Origin: Cystobacter fuscus DSM 2262
Lineage (GTDB): Bacteria; Myxococcota; Myxococcia; Myxococcales; Myxococcaceae
Length of the DNA stretch: 64,000 nucleotides
Direction of reading: 5' to 3'
NCBI RefSeq assembly: GCF_000335475.2
Contig: NZ_ANAH02000026.1
Location: forward strand, 62,001 to 126,000
A program made the position numbers and the translations under genes. The notes beneath the pieces were generated by a model. The model was not told the origin of the DNA. It searched no databases and saw nothing but the letters and a program-made list of their open reading frames with translations. Below are positions 8,435 through 17,255 of the stretch, piece after piece (position 1 is the first letter of the stretch; the number at the start of each line of letters is the position of its first letter).

Positions 8435-11400
8435 CTACTTGTACCGGTAGGCCACGTCCACAGCCTGGCTCGCCAGACGCTCGGCCACCTTGACCGTCAG
8501 GACGCGGCTCGCGGCGTCCCAGGTCCAGCTGCCGGCCGGCGCCGCCTTGCCGTCGAGGGTCACCGACCCCGGCTCCCGCGCACCCACGAACCGCACCGTC
8601 CACGTGCGCTTCTGCACCTGCCCGGCGAACGACCCGACAGGCCCGTCGACACGGAGCGCCGCGCTTTGGCCGTCCTCGGTGTAGCGGATATCCGTGCGGG
8701 TGCTCTGCGTGCGGTCGGAGGTCGTGCCGTCGTCCTCGAAGAGGCTGGCGTGCCCCGTCGCGCCCGCCGCCACCGTGAGCGTGACCGCGTCCAGCGGGTT
8801 CTGGACGTCGTTGGTGACGTTCTTGCTGCGCGTGGGCACGATCCCGCCGGACCTGACGAACACCGGCATGGTGTCCAGCCCGGTGGTGATGCTCTGGCTC
8901 GTCCCGCCCGCGTACGTCTTGCCGGTGAACCAGTCGGTCCACGAGCTACCCGGCGGGAACCACACCGTGGTCGTGGCGGTGTTGCCGGGCGTGGTCACCG
9001 GCGCGACGAGCACGTCCGAGCCGTACAGGTACTCGCTGCCGGCCGTCGCGTACGCGTCCTGCTCGTTCGGGTACGCGAGGTACGTCGGCCGCACCACCGG
9101 GACGCCGGTCGCCTCCGCCTCACGCGCCAGCGTGTAGGTGTATGGCACGAGCGCCTCACGCAGGTTGAGGAACTTCTTCGCCGACTCGGCCGCGGCGCCC
9201 GGGTACTGCCAGGGCAGCCGGTCGCCGTGGTTGCTGTGCAGGCGATCAATCGGCTGGAAGGTGCCGAACTGGACCCAGCGGGCGTACAGGTCGTCGGGCA
9301 GCTTGTCCGTGCGCTGACCGTGGACGACGACCGAGCCGGGGAGGCCCCACAGGCCGCCGTTGTGCCCGCCGATGTCGTGGCTGATCGCCGACAGGCCGGT
9401 GGCAACGCCCTCGCCGGAGGTGAAGCCGATCTCGGCCGCGAGGGTCCCCCACGTCGAGGTGGTGTCACCGGTGAAGGGCAGCGTCGTGCGCTTGTCCGCC
9501 CACGGCCCGGTCGGCACCGCGGTCGGGTTGCTGTAGCCGCCCGCCTGCAGCGAGCCGAACGCGCGGGAGAACGCGAAGCCGCGGCCGATGCTGGCGTTCG
9601 TGTAGTCGGTGTACTGCTGGTTGATCCACGCGTCGCCGGTGACGCCGTCGATGTTGGCCTCGCTGGCGTCGCAGCACCAGTCGAGCCACCAGAAGTCGGT
9701 GCCCTGCTGCGTCATCGTGTCGTGCAGGCTGAAGAACGCCTTCAACTGGTCGGGATCGCCGAAGTCGAAGGTGTAGCACTCGGAGGCCTCGCCCGAGCAG
9801 CCGCCGGTGTGCCGGGTGAGCTTGCCCTTCGCGGTCGCCTGCGCGGCCGCGAACTTCGGGTCGGTCGGCAGGATGCTGGGATGGATGTTCAGGGTCGTGT
9901 GCAGGCCCTGCGCGCGCGCCCAGTCGAAGAACCCCTCGGGGTCGGGGAACTTGCTGGTGTCGATCGCCCAGCCGTTCCAGTAGTTGCCGGCCTTGAAGTT
10001 GGTGTCGACGACGAGGACGTCGAGGGGCACGCCCTCCCTGCGGAACGTCGGGATCAGGTCCACCTGGAAGTCGGCCGCGGTGAAGTCGAGGTACTCGGAG
10101 AACCAGACGCCGTACGCCCAGCGCGGCAGCAGCTTCGACGGACCCGTGAGCGTCGCGAGGTCACCGAGGGCCCGTGGGTAGTCCTGGCCATAGCCGAAGA
10201 CATAGCCGTCCTGGTAGCCGCCAGGGTGCGCGGCGCGGGGAGTGAGCTTGCGCGTCGCCGGGTCGTACTCCGCCGAGGCGGTGTCGTCCAGCAGCGACCA
10301 GCCGTCCTGGTAGAGAAGCCCCGGGTTGAGGATCGCGCTGCCCTTGTCGCCGTCGAAGGCGTCGAGGCCACGCCGGTAGCCGCCGAGCGCGGCGTGCGGC
10401 GCGAGCAGCGGTGCGTCGGTCCTCGTCAGCGCCACGGTGTCGACGTTGATGGCGCACCCGCCGGCCTGCGGGCAGCTCAGGCGCACGTCGCTGGTGCCGC
10501 CGGGGAGAGTGACGTTCGTACGCACCGTGCGCCAGCTGTCCCAGTCGCTCGTGGGCGGCAGCGTGAGGGTGGAGGCCGCGCCCGTACCTGCCTGCACGGT
10601 CACCGCGCCCGGCGTCTTCAGCCCGCGGGCGTAGCGCAGTTGCAGCGAGTACGTGCCAGCCGCCGGAACGCCGACCGCGCGCACGGTCATCCGCGAGCCG
10701 ACGACGTCGAACCCCGCCGCGAACCCCTTGCCGCTGTAGCCGTTGTGGTCCTTGGCGGTCCTCGCGCCGCCGGACAGGCCCGCGGACTCCGCCTCACAGA
10801 TGCCACCGAAGCCGCAGGCACCACCCGCCGTGCCGCCAGGCGCGGGAAGGCCCGTGCCGGCCGGGCCGATGGCCAGGCTGTCGATGTTGGCGTTGCCGGC
10901 GTCGGTCGCCTGCCGCACGAGCGTGACGTGGTTGGTGCCGGCCGCGAGGTGCACCCGCGCGGTGACGGGCTTCCAGGTGTCCCAGTTGCCCGTGGGCGGC
11001 ATGGGGATGGGGGTGCTCGAACCGCCCTCGACCCTCAGCGTCACGCCGGCCTGCGACGCGAAGCCGTTGGCGTAGCGGGCGGTCAGCTCGTAGTCGCCAG
11101 CGGCGGGCGCGTCGATGGCGAAGCCAATCGAGTCACCCACGCCCTCGAAGCCCGCGGCGAACCCGTTGCCGGTGTAGTTGAGGTGGTCGGTCGCCAGGTG
11201 CATCTGGCCGGTGAGCGCGAGCGCCTCGGCCTCGCAGAGCGCTCCGAAACCGCAGGTCCTCGCCGCCTGCGGGTACGCGTCGCCGGGCTTGAGCAGCGCG
11301 AGGCTGTCGATGTTGAGCTGGCCCGTGTCCGACTTGGTGCGCGTCAGGGCAACCACGTGCGGCCCGGCGGTCAGGTCGAGGGGCAGTGCCAGGTGGCCCC

Positions 11401-12184
11401 AGGAGTCCCAGTTGCCGGTGCGCGGCAGCGAGAACTGGCGCGCCGACCCGCCGTCGACCGTGAGCGTGAGCGTGCGCGGGTCGCCGAGTCCGTTCGCGTA
11501 GCGCAGGTCCAGGACGTAGGAGCCGCCCGCCGCGGGCGCGACCTGGAAGGTGACGCGGGTGCCGGTCCCTTCGAAGCCCGCGGCGAAGCCGGTGCCGGTG
11601 AAGCCGGTGTGGTCGCGCGCCTCGCTGATGCCTTCGAGCACGAGGCCCTCTGCCTCGCAGAGCACGCCGAGCGCGCAAGTCGGGATGACCCGGCTCGCCC
11701 AGGGGCGCGCCTCGACGTCCTGCGCGCCGGCCTTCAGCCGGACGACGAGGTTCTCGTCGGTGAACTGGCCGGAGCCCACCTTGTAGCGCAGCGTCAGCGC
11801 GCCGGTGTCGATGACGAGCCAGCCGTCCTCGGTGCGCGTCGTGAAGCTCGTCTTGCCGAAGCCGGCCCGCCCGATGGCGTTGAAGGTTGGGGCGTCGAGG
11901 AAGCGGGCGTCACCCGCGTACTCCGTGCGGATGAGCGTGGGGCTGAGCACCTCGAAGCGGGCCTTGCCCGAGGTGACAGCCGTGTTGGTGGCCGGGGGCT
12001 GCTGTGGGGAGTCCGGAGGCTGCTGTGGAGCGTCTGAGGGCTGCTGTGGAGCGTCCGGGGGCGTCGAGGGCGCGGTGCAAGCCGCCGAGGCTGACACGAT
12101 CGCCGCGAGCAGCGCGAACGTACGCGCGCGGCCCCCTCCTCTCCTGAGTACAGCGCGACTTTGCATCGAAAGAGTCCTGCTCAT
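8435..12184 (-). CDS. Secreted GH31 glycoside hydrolase lipoprotein with three CBM35/CBM6-like modules
   Basis: A 1,249-residue exported enzyme. The signal peptide ends in an SASAAC lipobox. A Pro/Gln linker with three copies of a QQPxD unit follows, then a GH31 N-terminal beta-sandwich. Three homologous modules of about 135-140 residues start near 172, 315 and 460, each with [LI]CEAE and GFAAGFE/D signatures and a Cys pair, as in CBM35/CBM6. The GH31 catalytic barrel carries the nucleophile Asp835 (DFWWLDW) and acid/base Asp907 (GDTTSTW), followed by C-terminal beta domains. GH31 enzymes are alpha-glucosidases or alpha-xylosidases; the exact substrate cannot be told. The binding modules interrupt the region between the N-terminal and catalytic domains. 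The start has a GGAAGG site upstream. Confidence 0.9.
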   Translation of the reverse strand: MSRTLSMQSRAVLRRGGGRARTFALLAAIVSASAACTAPSTPPDAPQQPSDAPQQPPDSPQQPPATNTAVTSGKARFEVLSPTLIRTEYAGDARFLDAPTFNAIGRAGFGKTSFTTRTEDGWLVIDTGALTLRYKVGSGQFTDENLVVRLKAGAQDVEARPWASRVIPTCALGVLCEAEGLVLEGISEARDHTGFTGTGFAAGFEGTGTRVTFQVAPAAGGSYVLDLRYANGLGDPRTLTLTVDGGSARQFSLPRTGNWDSWGHLALPLDLTAGPHVVALTRTKSDTGQLNIDSLALLKPGDAYPQAARTCGFGALCEAEALALTGQMHLATDHLNYTGNGFAAGFEGVGDSIGFAIDAPAAGDYELTARYANGFASQAGVTLRVEGGSSTPIPMPPTGNWDTWKPVTARVHLAAGTNHVTLVRQATDAGNANIDSLAIGPAGTGLPAPGGTAGGACGFGGICEAESAGLSGGARTAKDHNGYSGKGFAAGFDVVGSRMTVRAVGVPAAGTYSLQLRYARGLKTPGAVTVQAGTGAASTLTLPPTSDWDSWRTVRTNVTLPGGTSDVRLSCPQAGGCAINVDTVALTRTDAPLLAPHAALGGYRRGLDAFDGDKGSAILNPGLLYQDGWSLLDDTASAEYDPATRKLTPRAAHPGGYQDGYVFGYGQDYPRALGDLATLTGPSKLLPRWAYGVWFSEYLDFTAADFQVDLIPTFRREGVPLDVLVVDTNFKAGNYWNGWAIDTSKFPDPEGFFDWARAQGLHTTLNIHPSILPTDPKFAAAQATAKGKLTRHTGGCSGEASECYTFDFGDPDQLKAFFSLHDTMTQQGTDFWWLDWCCDASEANIDGVTGDAWINQQYTDYTNASIGRGFAFSRAFGSLQAGGYSNPTAVPTGPWADKRTTLPFTGDTTSTWGTLAAEIGFTSGEGVATGLSAISHDIGGHNGGLWGLPGSVVVHGQRTDKLPDDLYARWVQFGTFQPIDRLHSNHGDRLPWQYPGAAAESAKKFLNLREALVPYTYTLAREAEATGVPVVRPTYLAYPNEQDAYATAGSEYLYGSDVLVAPVTTPGNTATTTVWFPPGSSWTDWFTGKTYAGGTSQSITTGLDTMPVFVRSGGIVPTRSKNVTNDVQNPLDAVTLTVAAGATGHASLFEDDGTTSDRTQSTRTDIRYTEDGQSAALRVDGPVGSFAGQVQKRTWTVRFVGAREPGSVTLDGKAAPAGSWTWDAASRVLTVKVAERLASQAVDVAYRYK

Positions 12185-12446
12185 TGTTCGAGCTTCCTTC
12201 CCTTCACGAGGGCGTGGCCGAGACGGCTCGCACCGGTGCTTTGCTCAGGGCTCGAACGTGCGCGAGCCTCCGGTGCGCGCTTCCTCGAGCTCAGGGTGGC
12301 AGCTCTTCCGGAGGCATCCAAGGATAAACTGCTTACCTGAACATCTCTGGTTTGTTGCTCACTCAACACCGCCTTGGGAGGCTGCTCTCCGCGGTGGCCG
12401 TCATTGCCGCCAGCATCGGGGGCTACAGTTGGCTGACCAGGGGCGT
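12185..12446. other. Upstream region of the GH31 gene
   Basis: This gap should contain the GH31 promoter. I see a ribosome-binding GGAAGG just before its start, but no clear promoter boxes and no gene. It ends at the 91-bp inverted-repeat element. Confidence 0.5.
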
Positions 12447-12537
12447 CTAGTACTACCCGGTCACTTTCCCTGGGCCGCTGCGGCTATCCGAGGGAGTGTC
12501 CTCCTCAAGGGGGTTCGAAGTGACCGAGTCGTACTAG
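12447..12537. mobile_element. 91-bp miniature inverted-repeat element (MITE-like)
   Basis: Both ends are CTAG followed by a 20-bp near-perfect terminal inverted repeat: the word at 12447-12466 matches the reverse complement of 12518-12537 with two mismatches (TACTACCCG against TACGACTCG). It has no coding capacity. Size and structure fit a non-autonomous element, perhaps derived from an IS630/IS5-like transposon. Its right end supplies the stop codon for the truncated gene at 12534-12845. Confidence 0.6.
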
Positions 12538-12845
12538 GTCCACCGACTCCGGTAGCCCACATCCGCCACCTTCGCGTCCTCCGCCAGCCCGGGCGCCTTC
12601 ACCACCTCGTCCGGCTTCTGCCACGCCTCGCGCCCCGGCTCCTCGAAGTGCCTAGCCCACTCCTCCGCGTTCTCGAAGAGATGCGGCATCGCCCCATGGT
12701 GCGCGGCCGGTTCATGGTGCGAGGTAGCTGATGTCTCCGTGGCCCGGTGCGCACACGCCGCGACGAGCAGGAACATCAGGGGAATGAGTGAGGGGGGGAA
12801 TGATTCGAGGGCATGACAGTCTCCAGAGCTCCGAGCGGACGTCAT
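12534..12845 (-). pseudogene. Truncated lipoprotein methyltransferase (N-terminal fragment)
   Basis: The fragment starts with a lipoprotein signal (LIPLMFLLVAAC lipobox). A His-rich spacer and FENAEEWARHFEEPGREAWQ, KPDEVVKA and AEDAKVADVG follow. This is the usual opening of a group of secreted SAM-dependent methyltransferases, in which the next residues should be the glycine-rich AdoMet loop (AGTGY or similar). Here the sequence instead runs YRSRWT and stops at a TAG inside the right end of the 91-bp element. The catalytic domain is gone, so the product is probably non-functional. About 103 residues remain from the ATG at 12845. Confidence 0.7.
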
Positions 12846-12959
12846 AGCCCATTCGCCAAGCGTCACCCCTGACGACCTGATGCCATTCCGCTGCTCGGCC
12901 TCCACGGATTACTCAACGCATCTTTGGGTATGGGCGTCACGATCAGACTCTGGCTCACG

Positions 12960-13045
12960 ATCCTCACTCCGGCTATAGTCTCGTGAACCGAAGGATGCAG
13001 TGATGGTCGTGTGATTGCGCAAGCGTTTGTCCACGAGGGGGATGA
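12960..13045 (+). promoter_or_regulatory. Putative promoter and RBS of the protease operon
   Basis: A CTATAGT word near 12973 resembles a -10 box; no good -35 is visible. GAGGGG ends about 4 nt before the ATG at 13046. The region lies between the divergent truncated methyltransferase and the operon. Confidence 0.35.
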
Positions 13046-14887
13046 ATGGGTGTAGCCATAGTTGTTTTCACCTGGATGGTGGTGTCGGGAACTCCGGTCA
13101 ACCTGAATTGCGAGGAGCCTCTCGTCGAGGCGACAACCGGGGGTAACCCACGATGGAAGATCCATCTGGATGGAACCGCCGAGGTCGATCCAGGCGGGGA
13201 GCCCTTGATTGTATTCGATGACCTCGGAGCGGAGCCGCTCAGCGTGAGCGTCGAGGCTGCGGGTGGGCGTCAGGTGCTGTGCGGCAGACCCGAGTCCGGG
13301 AAGCCTTACGGCTTGAATCTAAAGAAAGATGACCACTCGCCGCAGACCCTGCTCACGGTCCGCTTCCTCGGGGAGGCGAGGACCTCCGAAGAAAAGGATC
13401 TCTTGGCCATGCAGGCCACCACTCTAAGGTTGGCTCACCTGCCGCGAACCGTCCTCATCGAAGCATACGCCTTGGATACCAAACTCGGATTGAGCGGGCT
13501 CAGCAAAAAAGTGAAGGAGTACAAGAATAACGTCCAGGTCAGTCCCCCAAAGGATCTCGTGAGAGAGGTCGAGACCGCTTTGACGGACGCGAAAGCGCGT
13601 GAATCCTGCGGCTCCAGCGTCCAGGGTTCTCCAACCCATGCACAGTGTCAGCGCGCGCAGGCCGTGAACGGAGCATTGAGCAGCCTGATGCAGGATCTTG
13701 AGTCGACCCCCCGCCCCACCACCCGCCTCGACATAGAAAGAGCAGAGTCCAGGATTGAACTTGCACTCCAGAAGCTGGAGACGGTGCTCGAATTCAAGCC
13801 GGAGGAGATTCAATCGTACTGTGAGCAAGTGGCCCCGGCCCTTCTCTGGTTCGACAATCCCGCCCACGCCGTACTCAACGTCGTCCAGGTTCCTTTCGGG
13901 GGGCTTGGCACGACAGTGCACCGCATTGGCTGGGGCCGAGGAAAGCACCCCATCAAGAACCAAACGCCGGGGAGCGCCGTCTCGTTCATCATCTCGAACG
14001 TGCCGCATGGCACCGACATCTCGGTCGAGGCCAGGGAGCGTACGGGCCAGAAAAAGGACGTTGCCGAGCTTCTCTCGGGATTCGCAGCAGTCGTGCTGCG
14101 GGCACTTCCATCGGCTACTCATCTCATCGTGGGTCATGAAGGTACCAAATACCTACCCCCTGCGATTGCCTCTACGGCCTGCCCCAAGGTCGATCCCAAA
14201 CCTCCTCCCAACTTCGCCCCGCTCGAGCCCCGCTCAAGCCGCGCGTACGTTCTGGCGGAGATGCCAGAGGCAACCGTAGACATCCTCTTCTGCGAAGGAA
14301 AGACGTGTCCCAAGGACACCAGCACCGTGACCCGCGCTGAAGTCAAACCCACGGTGAGCCCTTCCTGGACCCTCCTCGCCGAAGTCGGCCTGAATGGAGC
14401 CATCCCGACTGCGGATCCCGGCTGGGCGATGGGGGCCCCCCGGTTCGAGTCGACCGGCGGAGCCGCCGGTCCCGAGACCCTCTTCGAGCTGCGGTACCCA
14501 TTGGATGTCCGGCGTCTCGTCACCGCATCGCTGCTCTTCGGCTGGCGGTTCCACGACGACAAGTGCTTCTTGGGCTTCGGCCCGACACTGCTCGTCGGCT
14601 CCGGAGGCGGCGCGCTGACCCAGTTGAACCTCCGCGCGGGCAACCGCATTTCGAAGGGGCTCTATTTCACGTATGGCGTGGGGGTCCGGTTCGTACCGGT
14701 TGCGACGGACTTCAGGCCGGGTGACCTCCTTGCCGTAACCGGGACCGGAAGCACCGCCAAGGCGCCGGAGAGCTTTCGAACGGATCATACCGGCATGCTG
14801 GTCGTGACCGGAGGCTTGAGCTTCGATCTCGCGGTGCTCGGAACAGCAGCCGATTCACTGGTGGCTTCCATGGGGACAAAGAACTGA
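13046..14887 (+). CDS. Exported hypothetical protein, first gene of a three-gene operon
   Basis: I do not recognise this 613-residue protein. A short hydrophobic N-terminus (MGVAIVVFTWMVVSG) looks like a signal peptide or anchor. Residues 130-260 are rich in charged helical sequence and contain two nearby Cys residues. The middle (280-380) contains FIISNVPHGTDISVE and a LPSATHLIVGHEG segment. The last 170 residues are rich in short beta-like strands with alternating aromatic residues (LLFGWRFHDDKCFLGFGPTLLVG, GLYFTYGVGVRFVP), reminiscent of an outer-membrane barrel or YadA-like end. The TGA overlaps the next ATG by one base, so the genes are translationally coupled. A role at the cell envelope is an inference. 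Confidence 0.7.
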   Translation: MGVAIVVFTWMVVSGTPVNLNCEEPLVEATTGGNPRWKIHLDGTAEVDPGGEPLIVFDDLGAEPLSVSVEAAGGRQVLCGRPESGKPYGLNLKKDDHSPQTLLTVRFLGEARTSEEKDLLAMQATTLRLAHLPRTVLIEAYALDTKLGLSGLSKKVKEYKNNVQVSPPKDLVREVETALTDAKARESCGSSVQGSPTHAQCQRAQAVNGALSSLMQDLESTPRPTTRLDIERAESRIELALQKLETVLEFKPEEIQSYCEQVAPALLWFDNPAHAVLNVVQVPFGGLGTTVHRIGWGRGKHPIKNQTPGSAVSFIISNVPHGTDISVEARERTGQKKDVAELLSGFAAVVLRALPSATHLIVGHEGTKYLPPAIASTACPKVDPKPPPNFAPLEPRSSRAYVLAEMPEATVDILFCEGKTCPKDTSTVTRAEVKPTVSPSWTLLAEVGLNGAIPTADPGWAMGAPRFESTGGAAGPETLFELRYPLDVRRLVTASLLFGWRFHDDKCFLGFGPTLLVGSGGGALTQLNLRAGNRISKGLYFTYGVGVRFVPVATDFRPGDLLAVTGTGSTAKAPESFRTDHTGMLVVTGGLSFDLAVLGTAADSLVASMGTKN

Positions 14888-15876
14888 TGCGCGCATTCGT
14901 GATGCTCGGCCTCTCAGGCCTCCTGACCCTGAGCTGTGTTCCTGACGCGCGGAGGACGCTCTCCCCCGTGGTCGACATCCGCCCCATGGATGGAGTGGAG
15001 AGCCTGCCCTGGGTCTCGGGAGGGAAATTCACGGTCAAGGTCAATGTTCCCGCGCTCCCGGACAAGAGCGGGCGCCTCTGTGGCCCCTTGAGTGCGCGTG
15101 CGGAGATCACCACGCCCACCCTGGATTCCACCGCGGTGACGAGTTCGAACTTCTCCCTCAAGCAGGAGGGAGACTGCGGTGCGTACCAGGGGCTCACGGA
15201 ACTCGCGTGGCCAGCAGGCGGAGCCTTCCAGGTCCGTGTCACCGTCGCGGGCGAGGAACAGGTGCACGAGCTGCGCATGGACGAGCCGCTGGTCAGGGTC
15301 GTGCCCGGGCTCCAAACACGGGAAGGCGCCCGGCTCAAGGTCCCCCTGTGCATCGTCAGTTCCGCTTCACGCGGAACGGTGACCCTCACCGTGGAAGGCG
15401 GGACGCTCGAAGACGGTCAGGCGGTAGGCCGCGTCAACCTGGGGTCAATGGACTGCGGCGCTCCAATGGACAGTCCGAGGGCCCGATGGGCGAGCGCCGC
15501 GCTCTTCACCACGTCCGAGCGTGTCACCATCCGAGCGGACCTCGAAGGGCGCGCGAACGATGTGCGCTCGGTCGAACTGGCCCAGGATCTCCAGTCGCTC
15601 GACCTGAGGGTGGAGCCAGAGCCGAGCACCTTGCCTCCACCGGGTTCTGTCTTCGCGGTCACCATCATCGCCACTCTCAACGGAGATGCAGCGGATGGCG
15701 TGCCCGTACGGCTCGAGACGACGCCAGCGGCCGAGATCCTCCCGGCGACGGGGATCACAGGAGAACAAGGCACCTTCGTGGCACACATCACGGTCCCCGA
15801 AGGCGCCAGGTCGATGCGGATCGACGCCATCAGCGGGTCGCTCCGCCGCGGTGAATTCGTTCCCCCCTCACCCTGA
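14887..15876 (+). CDS. Lipoprotein with C-terminal Ig-like (Big-1 type) domain
   Basis: The N-terminus MRAFVMLGLSGLLTLSC is a lipoprotein signal with lipobox LTLSC; the mature 312-residue protein should be membrane-anchored. Most of it looks like tandem beta-sandwich domains. The last 85 residues fit a bacterial Ig-like (Big-1/invasin) fold, with FAVTIIATLNGDAADGVPV followed by GEQGTFVAHITV. The start codon overlaps the preceding stop (TGATG). Only 12 bp separate it from the protease gene. No enzymatic motif is visible; I infer a structural or binding subunit partnering the two other products. Confidence 0.75.
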   Translation: MRAFVMLGLSGLLTLSCVPDARRTLSPVVDIRPMDGVESLPWVSGGKFTVKVNVPALPDKSGRLCGPLSARAEITTPTLDSTAVTSSNFSLKQEGDCGAYQGLTELAWPAGGAFQVRVTVAGEEQVHELRMDEPLVRVVPGLQTREGARLKVPLCIVSSASRGTVTLTVEGGTLEDGQAVGRVNLGSMDCGAPMDSPRARWASAALFTTSERVTIRADLEGRANDVRSVELAQDLQSLDLRVEPEPSTLPPPGSVFAVTIIATLNGDAADGVPVRLETTPAAEILPATGITGEQGTFVAHITVPEGARSMRIDAISGSLRRGEFVPPSP

Positions 15877-15888
15877 AAAGGCCTGACC

Positions 15889-16905
15889 ATGAAGTTCACC
15901 AGTGCCCACGCGTTGAAGGCAGAGCTGTCATCGGAGCTGGACAGGATGGGGGCGGGGCAACTCACCCCCCTGGCCTCGATGATGTCCACCGCGATGGGCG
16001 AAAACACCAAGGCGCTGGAGCCCCGCCATCTCGTACCGCAAGGCGTGGCGGTCGGAATCGCGGTAGGCCAGGGGAATGACGACTACCAGCTCGCGCTGAG
16101 GCTGCAGACCTTGAGCCCCGCCGACACTGCCTTCGCGAGCTATGCCAAGGAGTTGGCTCGGCACGAGGCCGACGTTCGATACATTGGACCGATCATCATC
16201 GTTCCAGAGACGGGAACGGGAGTGCAACCGTATTGCGGCGAAGTTCGTCCGGTCAGGCCAGGCTATTCCGTAGGCCATCCCACCGTCGGCGTGGGCACGA
16301 TTGGCGTCATGGTGAAGAACAACAGGGGCCAGGAGGGGCTGCTCTCCAACAACCACATCCTCGCCGCTGCGGGTGACGCGATGAGGCGAGACCACATCTT
16401 CCAGCCGGGGGTGACAGATGGAGGCAAACGGCCCATGGCCATCATCGCAAGCTTCGAGGGTAGTATCGACCTCGACCGCCAGGGCATCAACGTCGTGGAC
16501 GCTGCCTATGCACTGCTCGATCACGACATCGAAGTGGATCCGACCTACGACGGAAGGCCCATGCGTGGCGTCCTCGGCACCAGGGACATCGTAAAGAGAC
16601 TCGACGTCTGGAAAATCGGCCGGAGCACGGGAAAGACCCATGGCAAGGTATCCGTCGTGGACTGCGATAATCTCATGGTCCGGATCAGAGGTCGTGTCTA
16701 CCAATTCAACGACCAGATAGAGATCGAGAGTGATTCGCTCTTCTCTCTCGGCGGTGATTCCGGTTCCGCAATACTCAGTGACCGCGATGAGGGAGTGGGG
16801 TTGCTGTTCGCGGGTCCAGAGAGCGGCAGATTGAACGGGAAGTACCTCGCTTACGCCAACCCGATGGAGACAGTGCTCAAGCTGCTTCACCTCGAGCCCA
16901 TGTGA
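15889..16905 (+). CDS. Trypsin-like (S1-fold) serine protease
   Basis: A 338-residue protein with a chymotrypsin-fold catalytic domain from about residue 125. It carries catalytic His in LLSNNHIL, a probable Asp in NVVDAAYALLD, and Ser in LGGDSGSAIL, the GDSG signature. The 120-residue N-terminal part is helical and lacks a signal peptide, so either it acts in the cytoplasm or a non-classical route exports it. The RBS is an AAAAGG 10 nt before the ATG. Being third in a coupled operon with an exported protein and a lipoprotein is unusual for this family. Self-cleavage or cleavage of an operon partner is possible. Function unknown. Confidence 0.85.
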   Translation: MKFTSAHALKAELSSELDRMGAGQLTPLASMMSTAMGENTKALEPRHLVPQGVAVGIAVGQGNDDYQLALRLQTLSPADTAFASYAKELARHEADVRYIGPIIIVPETGTGVQPYCGEVRPVRPGYSVGHPTVGVGTIGVMVKNNRGQEGLLSNNHILAAAGDAMRRDHIFQPGVTDGGKRPMAIIASFEGSIDLDRQGINVVDAAYALLDHDIEVDPTYDGRPMRGVLGTRDIVKRLDVWKIGRSTGKTHGKVSVVDCDNLMVRIRGRVYQFNDQIEIESDSLFSLGGDSGSAILSDRDEGVGLLFAGPESGRLNGKYLAYANPMETVLKLLHLEPM

Positions 16906-16924
16906 CGAGGTCAGCCCTGGCCCT

Positions 16925-16992
16925 GGAAGGGTGTCAGACGATTTGTAGGAGACGAGGCGTCAGAACGAAGAACGAATCCTCTGACACCTTCC
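16925..16992. repeat. Imperfect 14-bp inverted repeat with 41-nt loop
   Basis: GGAAGGGTGTCAGA (16925-16938) pairs with TCTGACACCTTCC (16980-16992) with one bulged base. It starts 20 bp after the stop of the trypsin-like protease gene, so it may act as a terminator or be a small mobile-element relic. Confidence 0.5.
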
Positions 16993-17064
16993 CCGCGGCT
17001 CCTTGCCGGCTCCTTGCTGGCCGCTGCCTGGGGCGCCTCGTTCTCCCCCTCCCCACCTGCTTGG

Positions 17065-17174
17065 GGAGCAGCGGCCCTTCTCGGCCCCTCGCTCCAGCCC
17101 AATTCCTCCACATGGCTTTTCTCCCGCCTATACGCCACTCGCTTCCTCAGTTCGATGGGGTACGCCTCTGCCAT
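17065..17174 (-). pseudogene. IS630-like transposase N-terminal scrap
   Basis: The minus strand reads MAEAYPIELRKRV, a typical beginning of IS630-family transposases, just before their helix-turn-helix. The frame then departs into unrelated sequence exactly at the GCGTATAGGCGGG word (17123-17135, reverse strand). Only the first 13 codons look authentic. Confidence 0.5.
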
Positions 17175-17255
17175 GGCTGCGTCAGATCAAGACCCCATCG
17201 GTCTGGCAAACAGTATCGACGCACCCGAGAACTGGGGTTAAGTCAACTCTTCCGC

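Larger units (their letters stand above)
16906..17255. other. Gap with hairpin, repeat and transposase scrap
   Basis: There is no intact gene. A long imperfect inverted repeat (16925-16938 with 16980-16992) comes first. Next is a 36-bp word also found near 1712-1745 (CTCGTTCTCC through CACCTGCTTGGGG). An IS630-like N-terminal scrap on the minus strand ends the gap. Confidence 0.6.

Noticed and set aside
8666-12037. 1,123-codon plus-strand frame opposite the GH31 gene
   Set aside because: It is a GC-rich antisense shadow of Arg/Gly/Val content; the GH31 frame carries all catalytic motifs.
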